Assembly (NCBI GenBank): GCA_002305575.1
Contig: DBPP01000015.1
Location: 99,702-163,701 of the forward strand
Direction: 5' to 3'
DNA length: 64,000 nucleotides
From: Ruminococcaceae bacterium UBA1417
Lineage (GTDB): Bacteria; Bacillota; Clostridia; Oscillospirales; Acutalibacteraceae
Positions 50,237 to 61,041 of this stretch are shown in pieces. A program made the translations under genes and the position numbers. Every line of letters begins with the position of its first letter. Position 1 is the first letter of the stretch. A model generated the notes under the pieces. That model was not told the DNA's origin, ran no database searches, and saw nothing but the letters and a program-made list of their open reading frames with translations.

Positions 50237-50659
50237 AAACGCGATCAGGGCTGCAAGCAAGAGAGCGGCAATCCCCGGCCGGCGGTGCCGCAGGAACAGC
50301 ACCGTTGCAGCCGCAAAGCTGGATCCGCTGTGGCCAGACGGGAACGAATACGAGCCGGGGCGGGGAATGAGCAGCGGAATCTCCGGAAACGCGCTGCATG
50401 GACGCGGACGGCACACAATGTTTTTCAACAGCAACTCGCCGGTCAAAAACGTCAGCAGCATCGCCGCAAGCACCAGAACGCCGGTTACACGGGTGCGCCG
50501 GAAAAAGAGCAGCGCAACCGCGAGCACGATCCAAACGGCGCCCGCCTCGCCGAGATAGGTCAGAATGGGAAACACGGCGTCCGTCACGGCATTGTGCAGG
50601 TGATTTTGCACGAATTCCATTATCGCTGCGTCCAAAGCAGGAATACCTTCCAAATTCAT
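50036..50659 (-). pseudogene. PAP2-family phosphatase, C-terminus lost at the junction with the ABC gene
   Basis: The three PAP2 phosphatase motifs are present: K-x6-RP in KNIVCRPRP, PSGH in SYSFPSGHSGSS, and SRVFLFVHYPTD. Genuine sequence runs from about 50190 to 50659 and ends at DILAGA. After that the frame reads the antisense of the ABC gene to a stop at 50036, replacing the last membrane helix. The family hydrolyses undecaprenyl-PP or phosphatidyl phosphates at the membrane. GGAAGG lies 9 nt before the ATG at 50659; an ATG at 50668 overlaps the SD. Confidence 0.75.
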
Positions 50660-50804
50660 TGTTTTCATCCTTCCTTTACGCGCGGATGGAAGACGGTTGC
50701 GCGTGTATGGTTGTAGTTTACCATAAAATTATGCGTTGCGCTAGCCCCTGATTCTTCTAAACAGCCGCGCCCCCGCATAAGCTTTTTCAAAAGGGGGCAG
50801 GGAC

Positions 50805-53489
<2,685 letters not shown>

Positions 53490-53516
53490 TTTTTACACAG
53501 GATATGTCTTGGCCGC

Positions 53517-53545
53517 TTGATTTTTTGATGCGTTTCCGGTATAGT
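53517..53545 (+). promoter_or_regulatory. Promoter of pyk
   Basis: TTGATT (53517-53522), 17-bp spacer, TATAGT (53540-53545). Confidence 0.75.
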
Positions 53546-53607
53546 ATATATATTAAAAAGAAATGCCAGCTGGCTTGGATGTAAAAATAATACAAGGAGC
53601 CTTGACT

Positions 53608-55359
53608 ATGAGAAAAACAAAAATCGTATGCACGTTGGGTCCCGCAACGGACGATGAAGCCATTCTCCGCAAGCTGATTCTCAGCGGCATGAACGTTGCG
53701 CGCCTCAATATGTCGCACGGAACCCACGAGGAACACAAGCGCCGCGCCGATGTGGTGAAGAAGCTTCGCAAGGAGCTCGATGTTCCGGTCGCCATTCTGC
53801 TCGACACAAAGGGCCCGGAAATCCGCACCGGCACGTTTGAAAAGCCGGTTGTGCTCGAGTATGGCCAGAAGTTTACGATGTCTACGGTGGATCGCCCCGG
53901 CGATGTAGACGGCTGCTCCGTTACCTTCAAGAAGTTGCCGCAGGATGTTTCCGCCGGGGTACACATTTTGGTGGACGACGGTCTGATCGAAATGATCGTT
54001 GAGCATGTGACGGAGACGGATGTCGAATGTCGTGTGCTCAACGGCGGTCCGATTTCCTCATACAAGGGCATCAATGTGCCGGGCGTTGCGCTCTCCATGC
54101 CGTATATCAGCGAAAAGGATAAGGAAGACCTCGCATTCGGCGTGCGGGAAAACGTCGATTTCATCGCCGCCTCGTTCACGCGCTGTGCAGATGACATCGT
54201 TCTGATCCGCAACGAGCTCGAAAACAACAACTGCCGCAACATCCGCATCATCGCCAAGATCGAGAATACGGACGGCGTCGAAAATATCGACGACATTATC
54301 CGCGTTTCGGACGGCATCATGGTCGCCCGCGGCGACCTAGGTGTTGAGATCCCGATGGAGGATATCCCGGTCATTCAGAAACGCCTGATTCATAAAGCGT
54401 ATGCCGCCGGCAAGCAGGTCATCACGGCGACGCAAATGCTCGACTCCATGATCAAGAATCCCCGTCCGACGCGCGCTGAGGCGACAGATGTCGCCAACGC
54501 GATTTATGATGGCACAAGCGCCATCATGCTCAGCGGCGAGACGGCCGCGGGCGCGTATCCGGTGGAGGCGGTGCGTACTATGGTGCGGATTGCGGAGCGT
54601 ACCGAAAACGATATCGATTATATCAAGCAGTTCAACCAGTGGCCGGTTGCTACGCAGAAGGACGTCACGTCTGCCATTTCGCACGCCACCTGCACCACGG
54701 CACATGATCTGGGCGCCGTGGCTATCCTGACAGTTTCAAAAACCGGCTTGACGGCGCGCATGATTTCCAAATTCCGCCCCGCGTGCCCGATCATCAGCGG
54801 CACGACGGACCCGAAGGTTCTCAACCAGATGGCGCTTTCCTGGGGCGTCGTCCCGGTGATGCTGGAGGAGAAGACCAGCACCGACGAGCTGTTTGAGCAT
54901 GTCGTCAATGTCGCAGAGGAGCGCGGACTCGTCAAGGCCGGCGATATTGCCGTTATCACGGCGGGTATTCCGCTGGGCATTTCCGGCACGACCAACATGC
55001 TCAAGGTGCATCTGGTCGGCGACGTGCTGGTTTCCGGCTCCGTCGTCAACGGGCTCAGCGTCTGCGGCACGCTCTGCGTCTGCAAAACCGAGGAAGAGGC
55101 GCTGCAGAAATTCAAGCGCGGCGACATCCTCGTGATGCCCAAGACAACAAACGCCCTGATGCCGATTATCCGCCAGGCTTCCGGTTTGGTGACAGAGCTG
55201 GATGGCGCGAATTCGCACGCGGCTATTGCGGCCATGGCGCTCGATAAGCCGGCCATCATCGGCGCGGCGCATGCGACGGATATCCTGAAATCCGGCATTG
55301 CGGTCAAGCTGGATGGCGTGCGCGCGGCGATCTTCAGCGCGACCTCCGGCAATGTATGA
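53608..55359 (+). CDS. pyk: Pyruvate kinase with C-terminal PEP-utilising domain
   Basis: 583 aa. Active-site segments TKIVCTLGPATDD, MNVARLNMSHG, LLDTKGPEIRTG, IIAKIENTDGVENID (catalytic Lys/Glu), MVARGDLGVEIP and TQMLDSMI. After the classic ~470 residues there is the extra domain of many Firmicutes enzymes, GDILVMPKTTNALMPIIRQASGLVTELDGANSHAAI, resembling the phosphohistidine domain of PEP synthase. It converts PEP + ADP to pyruvate + ATP. AAGGAG lies 8 nt before the ATG. Its stop overlaps the HAD gene start (ATGA). Confidence 0.96.
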   Translation: MRKTKIVCTLGPATDDEAILRKLILSGMNVARLNMSHGTHEEHKRRADVVKKLRKELDVPVAILLDTKGPEIRTGTFEKPVVLEYGQKFTMSTVDRPGDVDGCSVTFKKLPQDVSAGVHILVDDGLIEMIVEHVTETDVECRVLNGGPISSYKGINVPGVALSMPYISEKDKEDLAFGVRENVDFIAASFTRCADDIVLIRNELENNNCRNIRIIAKIENTDGVENIDDIIRVSDGIMVARGDLGVEIPMEDIPVIQKRLIHKAYAAGKQVITATQMLDSMIKNPRPTRAEATDVANAIYDGTSAIMLSGETAAGAYPVEAVRTMVRIAERTENDIDYIKQFNQWPVATQKDVTSAISHATCTTAHDLGAVAILTVSKTGLTARMISKFRPACPIISGTTDPKVLNQMALSWGVVPVMLEEKTSTDELFEHVVNVAEERGLVKAGDIAVITAGIPLGISGTTNMLKVHLVGDVLVSGSVVNGLSVCGTLCVCKTEEEALQKFKRGDILVMPKTTNALMPIIRQASGLVTELDGANSHAAIAAMALDKPAIIGAAHATDILKSGIAVKLDGVRAAIFSATSGNV

Positions 55360-56201
55360 AAACGCTCTACCTCTCTGACCTTGACGGTACGCTCCTGACG
55401 CCGGAAGCCTGCGTTTCCGCCCGCACGACAGAGATATTGCACAGCCTTGTGCAGGCAGGCATGACGTTTTCCTACGCAACGGCGCGCTCTTTTTCCACGG
55501 CGAAAAAGGTGACGGCGGCGCTCGGCGATCTGCGTTTGCCGGTTATCGTCTACAACGGCGAGGCCATTGTAGACACGGCGGACGGCTCGGTGCTTGACGC
55601 CGTGTATTTTACGCGAGATGAGGTAATCCATATCCGCCGTGTCCTGGAGGCGGCTGGGCTCCGCCCGATGGTTTATTCGCGTGCGGCGGCGCATGTGCGC
55701 GGCGAACGGGTGGCCTACTGCGCTTCGGGCTGTAGTCGGGGCCTTGCATACTATCTTGAAACGCGCCGCGGCGATGAACGCCTGCACGCCGTAGATGTGG
55801 AAACGCTTTATGACGGCCGTATTTTCTACATCACGGCGATTGAAGACAGCCGGGAAGCCTGTGCGGCGCCATACGCCGCGTTGTGCGCCGACGGGCGGTT
55901 CCATGTACTGCTGCAACGCGACCTGTACAGCGACGCGTATTATTTTGAGATTATGCCGAAAGCGGCCAGCAAAGCCAACGCGGCAAAGCGTCTGATGACC
56001 CTGTGTGACTGCGAACGGCTGGTTTGCTTTGGCGACGGCGAAAACGACCTTTCCATGTTTCACATAGCCGACGCGGGGTATGCGGTGGAAAACGCAGCCG
56101 ATGTGCTCAAAACGGCGGCGGATGCGGTGATTCCCTCCAACCGGGAAGACGGCGTTGCGCGGAAGCTGTTGGCGCTCTGGGCGACGGAACAGCCCGAATA
56201 A
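55356..56201 (+). CDS. HAD-superfamily (Cof-like) hydrolase
   Basis: 281 aa. Motif I LSDLDGTLLT at the N-terminus, a C2-type cap (residues ~85-190), then KAASKANAAKRLM (Lys, motif III) and CFGDGENDLSMFHIADAGYAVENA (motif IV). It likely dephosphorylates a sugar phosphate or flavin nucleotide. It overlaps pyk by 4 nt, so it is translated with it; a link to glycolytic intermediates is inference. Ends before a bidirectional terminator. Confidence 0.92.
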   Translation: MKTLYLSDLDGTLLTPEACVSARTTEILHSLVQAGMTFSYATARSFSTAKKVTAALGDLRLPVIVYNGEAIVDTADGSVLDAVYFTRDEVIHIRRVLEAAGLRPMVYSRAAAHVRGERVAYCASGCSRGLAYYLETRRGDERLHAVDVETLYDGRIFYITAIEDSREACAAPYAALCADGRFHVLLQRDLYSDAYYFEIMPKAASKANAAKRLMTLCDCERLVCFGDGENDLSMFHIADAGYAVENAADVLKTAADAVIPSNREDGVARKLLALWATEQPE

Positions 56202-56227
56202 ATTTGCAGCATAATGGTAGTTTCGTG

Positions 56228-56278
56228 AAAAGCAAAGGCAGACACGCGGCGGGATCCGCAGTCTGCCTTTGCTTTTTT
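56228..56278. terminator. Bidirectional terminator after pyk-HAD and the methyltransferase gene
   Basis: AAAAGCAAAGGCAGAC (56228-56243) pairs with GTCTGCCTTTGCTTTT (56261-56276), with further T on the + strand. Confidence 0.88.
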
Positions 56279-56979
56279 TACAGTTTCTTTGCGCAGAGTA
56301 AAGTGGCGCCGTCGGTTTGTGCGGCGACGAAGACATGCGGGAAGCCGGCGTCCCGCAAGGCCTGCGATTCATGTTCTACGGTCAGCGGCGTGTCGAAGTG
56401 GATGAAAACGTCCGCCGGGATGTTTTGCGCCGCGCGGCGGCGATCCAGCGTTTCGCGCAAAAGCGCCTCCTCCTCCGGGCAGCAGGCAAAATAATCGGCG
56501 TTCAAAAAGACGCCGCCCGGCGCAAGAGCGTCCCAAATTTTTCGGAAAAGCGGCACTTTTTGGGTGGCTGTAAAGTGGTGCAGCGATTCGAAGGAAACGA
56601 CGGCGTCAAACGGCCCGCCCAGCGGCGTCGTGAAATAATCGCCGCAGAGCAACGTAAGCCGGCGGTCGCCGTGCTTTTCCCGCAGTCTCTCCAACATGGC
56701 CGGGGACATGTCGATGCCGACGACTTCCATTTGCGGGAAGCGCTCAAATATGCGGTCGAGTTCCAGACCCGTGCCGCAGCCCAGATCCAGAATGCGGCGG
56801 GTATCCGCCGGGATAGCGGCGGCAAGCTGCGCATAATCGGCGGACCAATGGGAAAGCATGTGTGTTTCGTAGCCTTCAAGCCGCGCGGTGAAGAAAGCGT
56901 CCATTTCCTCGAGCGGTGTGTCTTCCGTTTCTGCAAGCCAGTTTTGCAGGTCGCGCAGATGGGTTTCGTTGGGGTTCAT
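56278..56979 (-). CDS. Class I SAM-dependent methyltransferase
   Basis: 233 aa. SAM-binding motif I ILDLGCGTGLELDR near residue 64, motif II VVGIDMSPAMLERL, and later VVSFESLHHF and LAPGGVFLNADYF. The target is unknown. AAAGGAG precedes the ATG. It starts 21 nt after the TetR stop, so the two form an operon under the TetR operator. A resistance or detoxification methylation is possible (inference). Confidence 0.92.
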   Translation of the reverse strand: MNPNETHLRDLQNWLAETEDTPLEEMDAFFTARLEGYETHMLSHWSADYAQLAAAIPADTRRILDLGCGTGLELDRIFERFPQMEVVGIDMSPAMLERLREKHGDRRLTLLCGDYFTTPLGGPFDAVVSFESLHHFTATQKVPLFRKIWDALAPGGVFLNADYFACCPEEEALLRETLDRRRAAQNIPADVFIHFDTPLTVEHESQALRDAGFPHVFVAAQTDGATLLCAKKL

Positions 56980-57000
56980 AAAATGGCTCCTTTCTCAGAT

Positions 57001-57558
57001 CTATTCCGGTAAAGCCGCAAAACGCGCGATAGCACACCGCACAAGCGCCTTAGCTTCCCCGGGGTCGAGCGTGACCGAGCCGGCATATACGCCCAGTGCG
57101 ATACCGAAGGCGTAAAAGCGCACATCGCGGTAAACGGCTTCTGCTTCCGGTATGGAAAGCCCGTATTGTGTGGCGGTGCAGTCGATGGTTTCGCGGTTCC
57201 AACTGGATTGCAGGATCTCCTCCACGGTCCGCGTGCCGAACAGCTCGGTCAGAAACATCGCGTGGAACAGGTGTTTTTCTTCCTGCGCCAGCGCAATGTG
57301 CGCGAGACTGATCGTAAAAAGATAATCGGTCTTATCGATGTACCGGCGGATGAAGGCGTTGTAAACTGCGTCCAGCCCGCGCAGAACTTCGGTGCGCAGG
57401 TTTCCCATACTGCCGAAATTACGGAAAACCGGCTGGATGGAGCAGCCGGCCTGTGCGGCAAGGCTGCGCGCGTTGAGCGCGCCGATGCCGCTTTTGCGCA
57501 CAAGCAGTACGCCGGCTGAAACCAGCGCTTCTTTTGTGATTCGCACGGTGCGTGCCAT
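57001..57558 (-). CDS. TetR/AcrR-family transcriptional regulator
   Basis: 185 aa. The N-terminal HTH (residues ~8-50; ITKEALVSAGVLLVRKSGIGALNARSLAAQAGCSIQPVFRNFGSMGNL) is typical. The C-terminal ligand domain is divergent. CGGAGG precedes the ATG at 57558. It likely represses itself and the methyltransferase gene through the palindrome at 57627-57660; the inducer is unknown. Confidence 0.9.
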   Translation of the reverse strand: MARTVRITKEALVSAGVLLVRKSGIGALNARSLAAQAGCSIQPVFRNFGSMGNLRTEVLRGLDAVYNAFIRRYIDKTDYLFTISLAHIALAQEEKHLFHAMFLTELFGTRTVEEILQSSWNRETIDCTATQYGLSIPEAEAVYRDVRFYAFGIALGVYAGSVTLDPGEAKALVRCAIARFAALPE

Positions 57559-57575
57559 CGGGATGACCTCCGGTC

Positions 57576-57600
57576 TTCATAAAATATCAAGTGTTATGAA
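57576..57600. promoter_or_regulatory. Second inverted repeat near the TetR transcription start
   Basis: TTCATAA (57576-57582) and TTATGAA (57594-57600), perfect 7-bp arms with an 11-bp centre, just downstream of the -10 box. A second operator candidate. Confidence 0.5.
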
Positions 57601-57601
57601 A

Positions 57602-57630
57602 AGGATATCATGGCCTGTGCAGCCTGTCAA
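57602..57630 (-). promoter_or_regulatory. Promoter of the TetR-methyltransferase operon
   Basis: On the minus strand: TTGACA (57630-57625), 17-bp spacer, TATCCT (57607-57602). Confidence 0.8.
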
Positions 57631-57660
57631 GATAAAATAGCAAACGATATTTTATCTTGA
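57627..57660. promoter_or_regulatory. 34-bp TetR-type operator
   Basis: TCAAGATAAAATA (57627-57639) and TATTTTATCTTGA (57648-57660) are perfect 13-bp arms around GCAAACGA. One end overlaps the -35 box of the TetR operon. Confidence 0.8.
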
Positions 57661-57681
57661 CCACCGGATGTCTGTGGCGCC

Positions 57682-57710
57682 TTGCAAAGCGGTGTCGGAG
57701 ATGGTACAAT
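57682..57710 (+). promoter_or_regulatory. Promoter of the KDPG aldolase gene
   Basis: TTGCAA (57682-57687), 17-bp spacer, TACAAT (57705-57710), with TGG before the -10. It lies 22 bp from the TetR operator and diverges from the TetR gene. Confidence 0.72.
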
Positions 57711-57750
57711 AAAACGAGAAAATGCAAAGAACGGGAAAGGATGTTGCAGG

Positions 57751-58380
57751 ATGACGATCAGAGAACAGCTTGCGGCCATCGGAATCATTCCGGTGATCAA
57801 AATTGAAGAAGCGGAGAAGGCGGTGCCGCTTGCGCGCGCGCTGTATGCGGGCGGCTTGCCGGCGGCGGAGGTCACGTTCCGCACGGCGGCCGCTGCCGAG
57901 GCAATCCGCCGCATTCGGAGCGAGGTGCCGGAGATCTGTGTTTGCGCCGGCACCGTGCTGGATGTGGAGACAGCCAAGCGCGCCGTGGATGCCGGCGCCG
58001 CGGCGGTCATCAGCCCAGGCACAAACCCGGACGTTGTCCGCTGGTGTCTTGAAAACGATGTGCCGGTGATTCCAGGCTGCGCCACACCCACCGAAGTGGA
58101 AGTCTGCATGCGCATGGGGCTGGATTTTGTCAAGCTGTTTCCCGCTGAGGTGGTCGGCGGCATCGCAATGCTTAAGGCGCTCAGCGGGCCGTACAGCGGC
58201 ATGCAATTTATGCCGACCGGCGGTGTAAACCCGCAAAACGCCGCAGCCTATCTCGCGCAGAAAAACGTTGTCTGCTGCGGCGGAAGCTGGATGGTGCCGG
58301 AAAAACTGCTGAAAAGCGGCGATTTTGAGGCGATTGAACGGCTTGCCCGCGAGGCAGCGGAGATTGTTCGGAATCGATGA
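57751..58380 (+). CDS. eda: 2-dehydro-3-deoxy-phosphogluconate (KDPG/KHG) aldolase
   Basis: 209 aa class I aldolase. IIPVIKIEEAEKA (N-terminal), AEVTFRTAAAAEAI with the catalytic Glu, CAGTVLD, ISPGTNPDVV, PGCATPTEV and FVKLFPAEVVGG with the Schiff-base Lys. It splits KDPG to pyruvate and glyceraldehyde-3-P (hexuronate or Entner-Doudoroff route). No kinase (kdgK) or uronate genes are adjacent, so the feeding pathway is elsewhere. The start at 57751 follows GAAAGG and GCAGG. Confidence 0.94.
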   Translation: MTIREQLAAIGIIPVIKIEEAEKAVPLARALYAGGLPAAEVTFRTAAAAEAIRRIRSEVPEICVCAGTVLDVETAKRAVDAGAAAVISPGTNPDVVRWCLENDVPVIPGCATPTEVEVCMRMGLDFVKLFPAEVVGGIAMLKALSGPYSGMQFMPTGGVNPQNAAAYLAQKNVVCCGGSWMVPEKLLKSGDFEAIERLAREAAEIVRNR

Positions 58381-58390
58381 CGCACAAGGG

Positions 58391-58431
58391 CCGCGCCGCC
58401 AAAAGGGACGCTTTTTGGCGACGCGGTTTTT
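58391..58431 (+). terminator. Terminator of eda
   Basis: CCGCGCCGCCAAAA pairs with TTTTTGGCGACGCGG, followed by TTTTT. Confidence 0.85.
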
Positions 58432-58531
58432 GGCGTGCGGCGCAGCGCGTCCTGCCGGTGCGGGGATGCGCCGTGAACTGTACCTCGATCAAAACGCGGT
58501 CGGCAGCCGCTTTATGAATGGGAGGAATACC

Positions 58532-59890
58532 ATGAAAATTCTTGTTTTGAATGCCAGCCCCAAGGGCAAAAATTCTGCCACCATCCACACGGCGCTGTAT
58601 CTACAGGCCCTGCACCCCGAGCACGATTTTACCTTTCTGTCCGTGGGTCAGCACATCAAGGCCTGTGAAAAGGACTTCGCGCCCGTGCGCGCCGAATTGG
58701 AAAAGGCCGAACTCATCCTGTTTTGCTATCCGGTGTACACCTTCCTCGCGCCTTACCAGCTGCACCGACTGATCGAGCTTATCAAGGCGGACGGCGTGGA
58801 TCTTTCCGGCAAATTTGCGAGTCAGATCACCACATCCAAGCATTTCTACGATGTGACCGCTCACCGGTATGTGGAGGAGAACTGCTGCGATCTCGGCATG
58901 CGGGTTATTCGGGGGCTTTCCGCCGACATGGAAGACCTGCTGTGCGCGCAGGGCCAGAAGGACGCCCGAAACTTTTTCGACCAGCTCATTTTTTCCTGTG
59001 CCCACGGGCCGTTTGTTACGCCGCCGGTTCAGGCTCCGGCGCGGGAAAAGCCGATCTACCAGCCCGTGTTGTCCGCCGTGCCCAAAACCGATTCGAAAGA
59101 TGTGGTTATCGTGACGAATTGCGCCGAGGACGACAGGAATCTTCGGGGCATGATCGCCGACTTCCGTGCCGCGCTGCCCTGCGAAAGCCGCGTGGTCAAT
59201 CTGCGGGAGTTCCCATTTGCCGGTGGGTGTCTCGGCTGCTTCGGCTGTGCCATTACCGGAAAATGCGTGTACAAAGACGGCTTCGACGAATTCCTGCGCA
59301 ACACCATCCAGACGGCCGACGGTTTTGTCTACGCCTTCACCATTTCGGACCACTACACGCAATCGAGCTTTAAATGTTTCGATGACCGCCAGTTCTGCAA
59401 CGGCCACCGCACCGTGACCCATGGCACGCCGATCGCCTACCTGATCAGCGGCGATTACCGGTACGAGCCCAACCTGCGCATGGTTGTGGAGGCGCGCGCC
59501 GAAGTGGGCGGCAACTATCTCTGCGGCATTGCGACGGATGAGGGGAATACCGCGGCCGAGATCCGCTCTCTCGCTGAAAACCTTGCTTTTGCAATGGGCA
59601 GGCGCCTCACCCGTCCGGCCAACTTCTACGGCGTGGGCGGTATGAAGATTTTCCGCGATCTGATCTATGTGATGCAGGGGCTGATGAAGGCCGACCACAA
59701 ATTTTACAAGGCCCATGGCGTCTATGATTTTCCCCAGAAACAGAAAAAACGCATCTGGCAGATGCGTTTGGTGGGTGGCCTGTTGGCCATCCCGGCGGTG
59801 CAGAAGCAGGCCAAAAGCAAAATGACCGAGGCCATGGTCGGTCCCTATCGGAAAGTCGTGCAGGGGGTCACCCGGCATGACGCCCCGTGA
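58532..59890 (+). CDS. Flavodoxin-like NAD(P)H-dependent oxidoreductase, double module
   Basis: 452 aa, about twice the usual ~200. The first module (1-~165) starts KILVLNASPKGKNSATIH and has the flavodoxin-like core LILFCYPVYTFLAPYQL. The second (~185-452) starts VVIVTNCAEDDRNLRG and contains GGCLGCFGCAITGKC, the cysteine-rich insert of FMN-dependent reductases, plus a C-terminal extension (NFYGVGGMKIFRDLIY). It probably arose by fusion of two reductase domains. GGGAGG precedes the ATG at 58532. Substrate unknown. Confidence 0.85.
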   Translation: MKILVLNASPKGKNSATIHTALYLQALHPEHDFTFLSVGQHIKACEKDFAPVRAELEKAELILFCYPVYTFLAPYQLHRLIELIKADGVDLSGKFASQITTSKHFYDVTAHRYVEENCCDLGMRVIRGLSADMEDLLCAQGQKDARNFFDQLIFSCAHGPFVTPPVQAPAREKPIYQPVLSAVPKTDSKDVVIVTNCAEDDRNLRGMIADFRAALPCESRVVNLREFPFAGGCLGCFGCAITGKCVYKDGFDEFLRNTIQTADGFVYAFTISDHYTQSSFKCFDDRQFCNGHRTVTHGTPIAYLISGDYRYEPNLRMVVEARAEVGGNYLCGIATDEGNTAAEIRSLAENLAFAMGRRLTRPANFYGVGGMKIFRDLIYVMQGLMKADHKFYKAHGVYDFPQKQKKRIWQMRLVGGLLAIPAVQKQAKSKMTEAMVGPYRKVVQGVTRHDAP

Positions 59891-59895
59891 GCGCC

Positions 59896-60921
59896 CTACA
59901 GGCGCGGAAACGGCATGGCCTTTCGGGCAAGGGCAAAAATACCGGCCATGTATTCCTCGTGGATGTCCGCCTGAATGCGAAAAGTTGGTAAGTGTTGTTC
60001 GGGGATGGTCTGCTTGCAGTAGTCCACGATATCCTGTGCGCAGATGTTGTGCGTCGCGGTGCCTGTCAGGTAGATGACATTCGGGTTGATCAGCGCGATC
60101 GTACAGATGGCGGCCGTGCCCATCAGCGATGCAGTGTCCTCCCCGCGAAGCATCCGCGCGATGGATTCGCTGACCGATAGCCCCGACATGGGGAAGGGGA
60201 GGCTGACGAGCTCGCCGGCGTACTTGGTGCTGCCGACGATGATGTGCCCATCCACCACGGTTCCGGCACCCGCGCATTTGTGGCTCGGCCAGTAGAGCAC
60301 GGACAGGGAAAAGGGCGGCGTCTGCCGGCTGCGGATATAGAACCCGTAGGATGTGAAATACATGTCGTTTTCGGTGATGACCGTCAGGCCCAGCTGCGCT
60401 TCGAGCGCGGCCTTCGGGTTGAAGCCGATGAGTGAGCGGAAGCTGCATATTTCGATGCGGCCGCTGTGGTCGGTGACACCGGAAATACCGATGCCGACAG
60501 CGCGGATCAACGGGTCGGCGGCGACGGTTTGCGCGACGAGCGCGGTGAGATCCTCCGGCAAAATATCGCTCAGGGGGCAGAATTTGTCGGTGTGCGTCCG
60601 TCCAAGAAGATCGCAGACGCGCAGCGCAATGCCGGCGCCGTCCGTCGCATTGTTGTCGGTATACAGGCACAGAATGTGCGCGTATTCCGGGTTCAGGGCG
60701 AAGCGGCGCGCGGGCCGTCCGCCGTTCGGCGCGGCAAAGGTGAGCTCCTGCACCTGTCCGTCGTCGATCATCTCCGCGAGCAGTGCGGTGCAGGCAGCGA
60801 GGCTCAGCCCGCAGCGCGCGGCAATTTCCTTTTTGGTTGCAAATTCGGTTTGGTAAAGCACGGTGCGGATGGCCGCAATGTTGTTTTGCTTCACGGCGGC
60901 GTTGCAGCCGATTTCTCCCAT
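59896..60921 (-). CDS. ROK-family regulator, zinc motif lost
   Basis: 341 aa. Winged helix (KQNNIAAIRTVLYQTEFATKKEIAARCGLSLAACTALLAEM, residues ~11-52) plus a ROK-like domain (IGISGVTDHSGRIEI, GAGTVVDGHIIVGSTKYAGEL). The C-x-C-G-x2-G-C zinc cluster and a full kinase loop are missing, as in the ROK protein at 12545. AAAGGGA precedes the ATG. Monocistronic; it converges with the flavodoxin gene (5-nt gap) and diverges from the next gene. Inducer unknown, probably a sugar derivative. Confidence 0.82.
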   Translation of the reverse strand: MGEIGCNAAVKQNNIAAIRTVLYQTEFATKKEIAARCGLSLAACTALLAEMIDDGQVQELTFAAPNGGRPARRFALNPEYAHILCLYTDNNATDGAGIALRVCDLLGRTHTDKFCPLSDILPEDLTALVAQTVAADPLIRAVGIGISGVTDHSGRIEICSFRSLIGFNPKAALEAQLGLTVITENDMYFTSYGFYIRSRQTPPFSLSVLYWPSHKCAGAGTVVDGHIIVGSTKYAGELVSLPFPMSGLSVSESIARMLRGEDTASLMGTAAICTIALINPNVIYLTGTATHNICAQDIVDYCKQTIPEQHLPTFRIQADIHEEYMAGIFALARKAMPFPRL

Positions 60922-60951
60922 GATAGATTCCCTTTCGTTTTTTTATTTCCC

Positions 60952-60981
60952 ATTCTACCACAATCGGTACGCAAAAAACAA
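60952..60981 (-). promoter_or_regulatory. Promoter of the second ROK gene
   Basis: On the minus strand: TTGTTT (60981-60976), 18-bp spacer, TAGAAT (60957-60952). Confidence 0.55.
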
Positions 60982-61010
60982 TAGACATTTTGCGCGCCGT
61001 ATGGTATACT
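60982..61010 (+). promoter_or_regulatory. Promoter of the basic unknown gene
   Basis: TAGACA (60982-60987), 17-bp spacer, TATACT (61005-61010). Its -35 directly abuts the -35 of the divergent ROK promoter. Confidence 0.75.
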
Positions 61011-61041
61011 ATTTTGTAATTTGAATTTCGGAGTGATTTTG

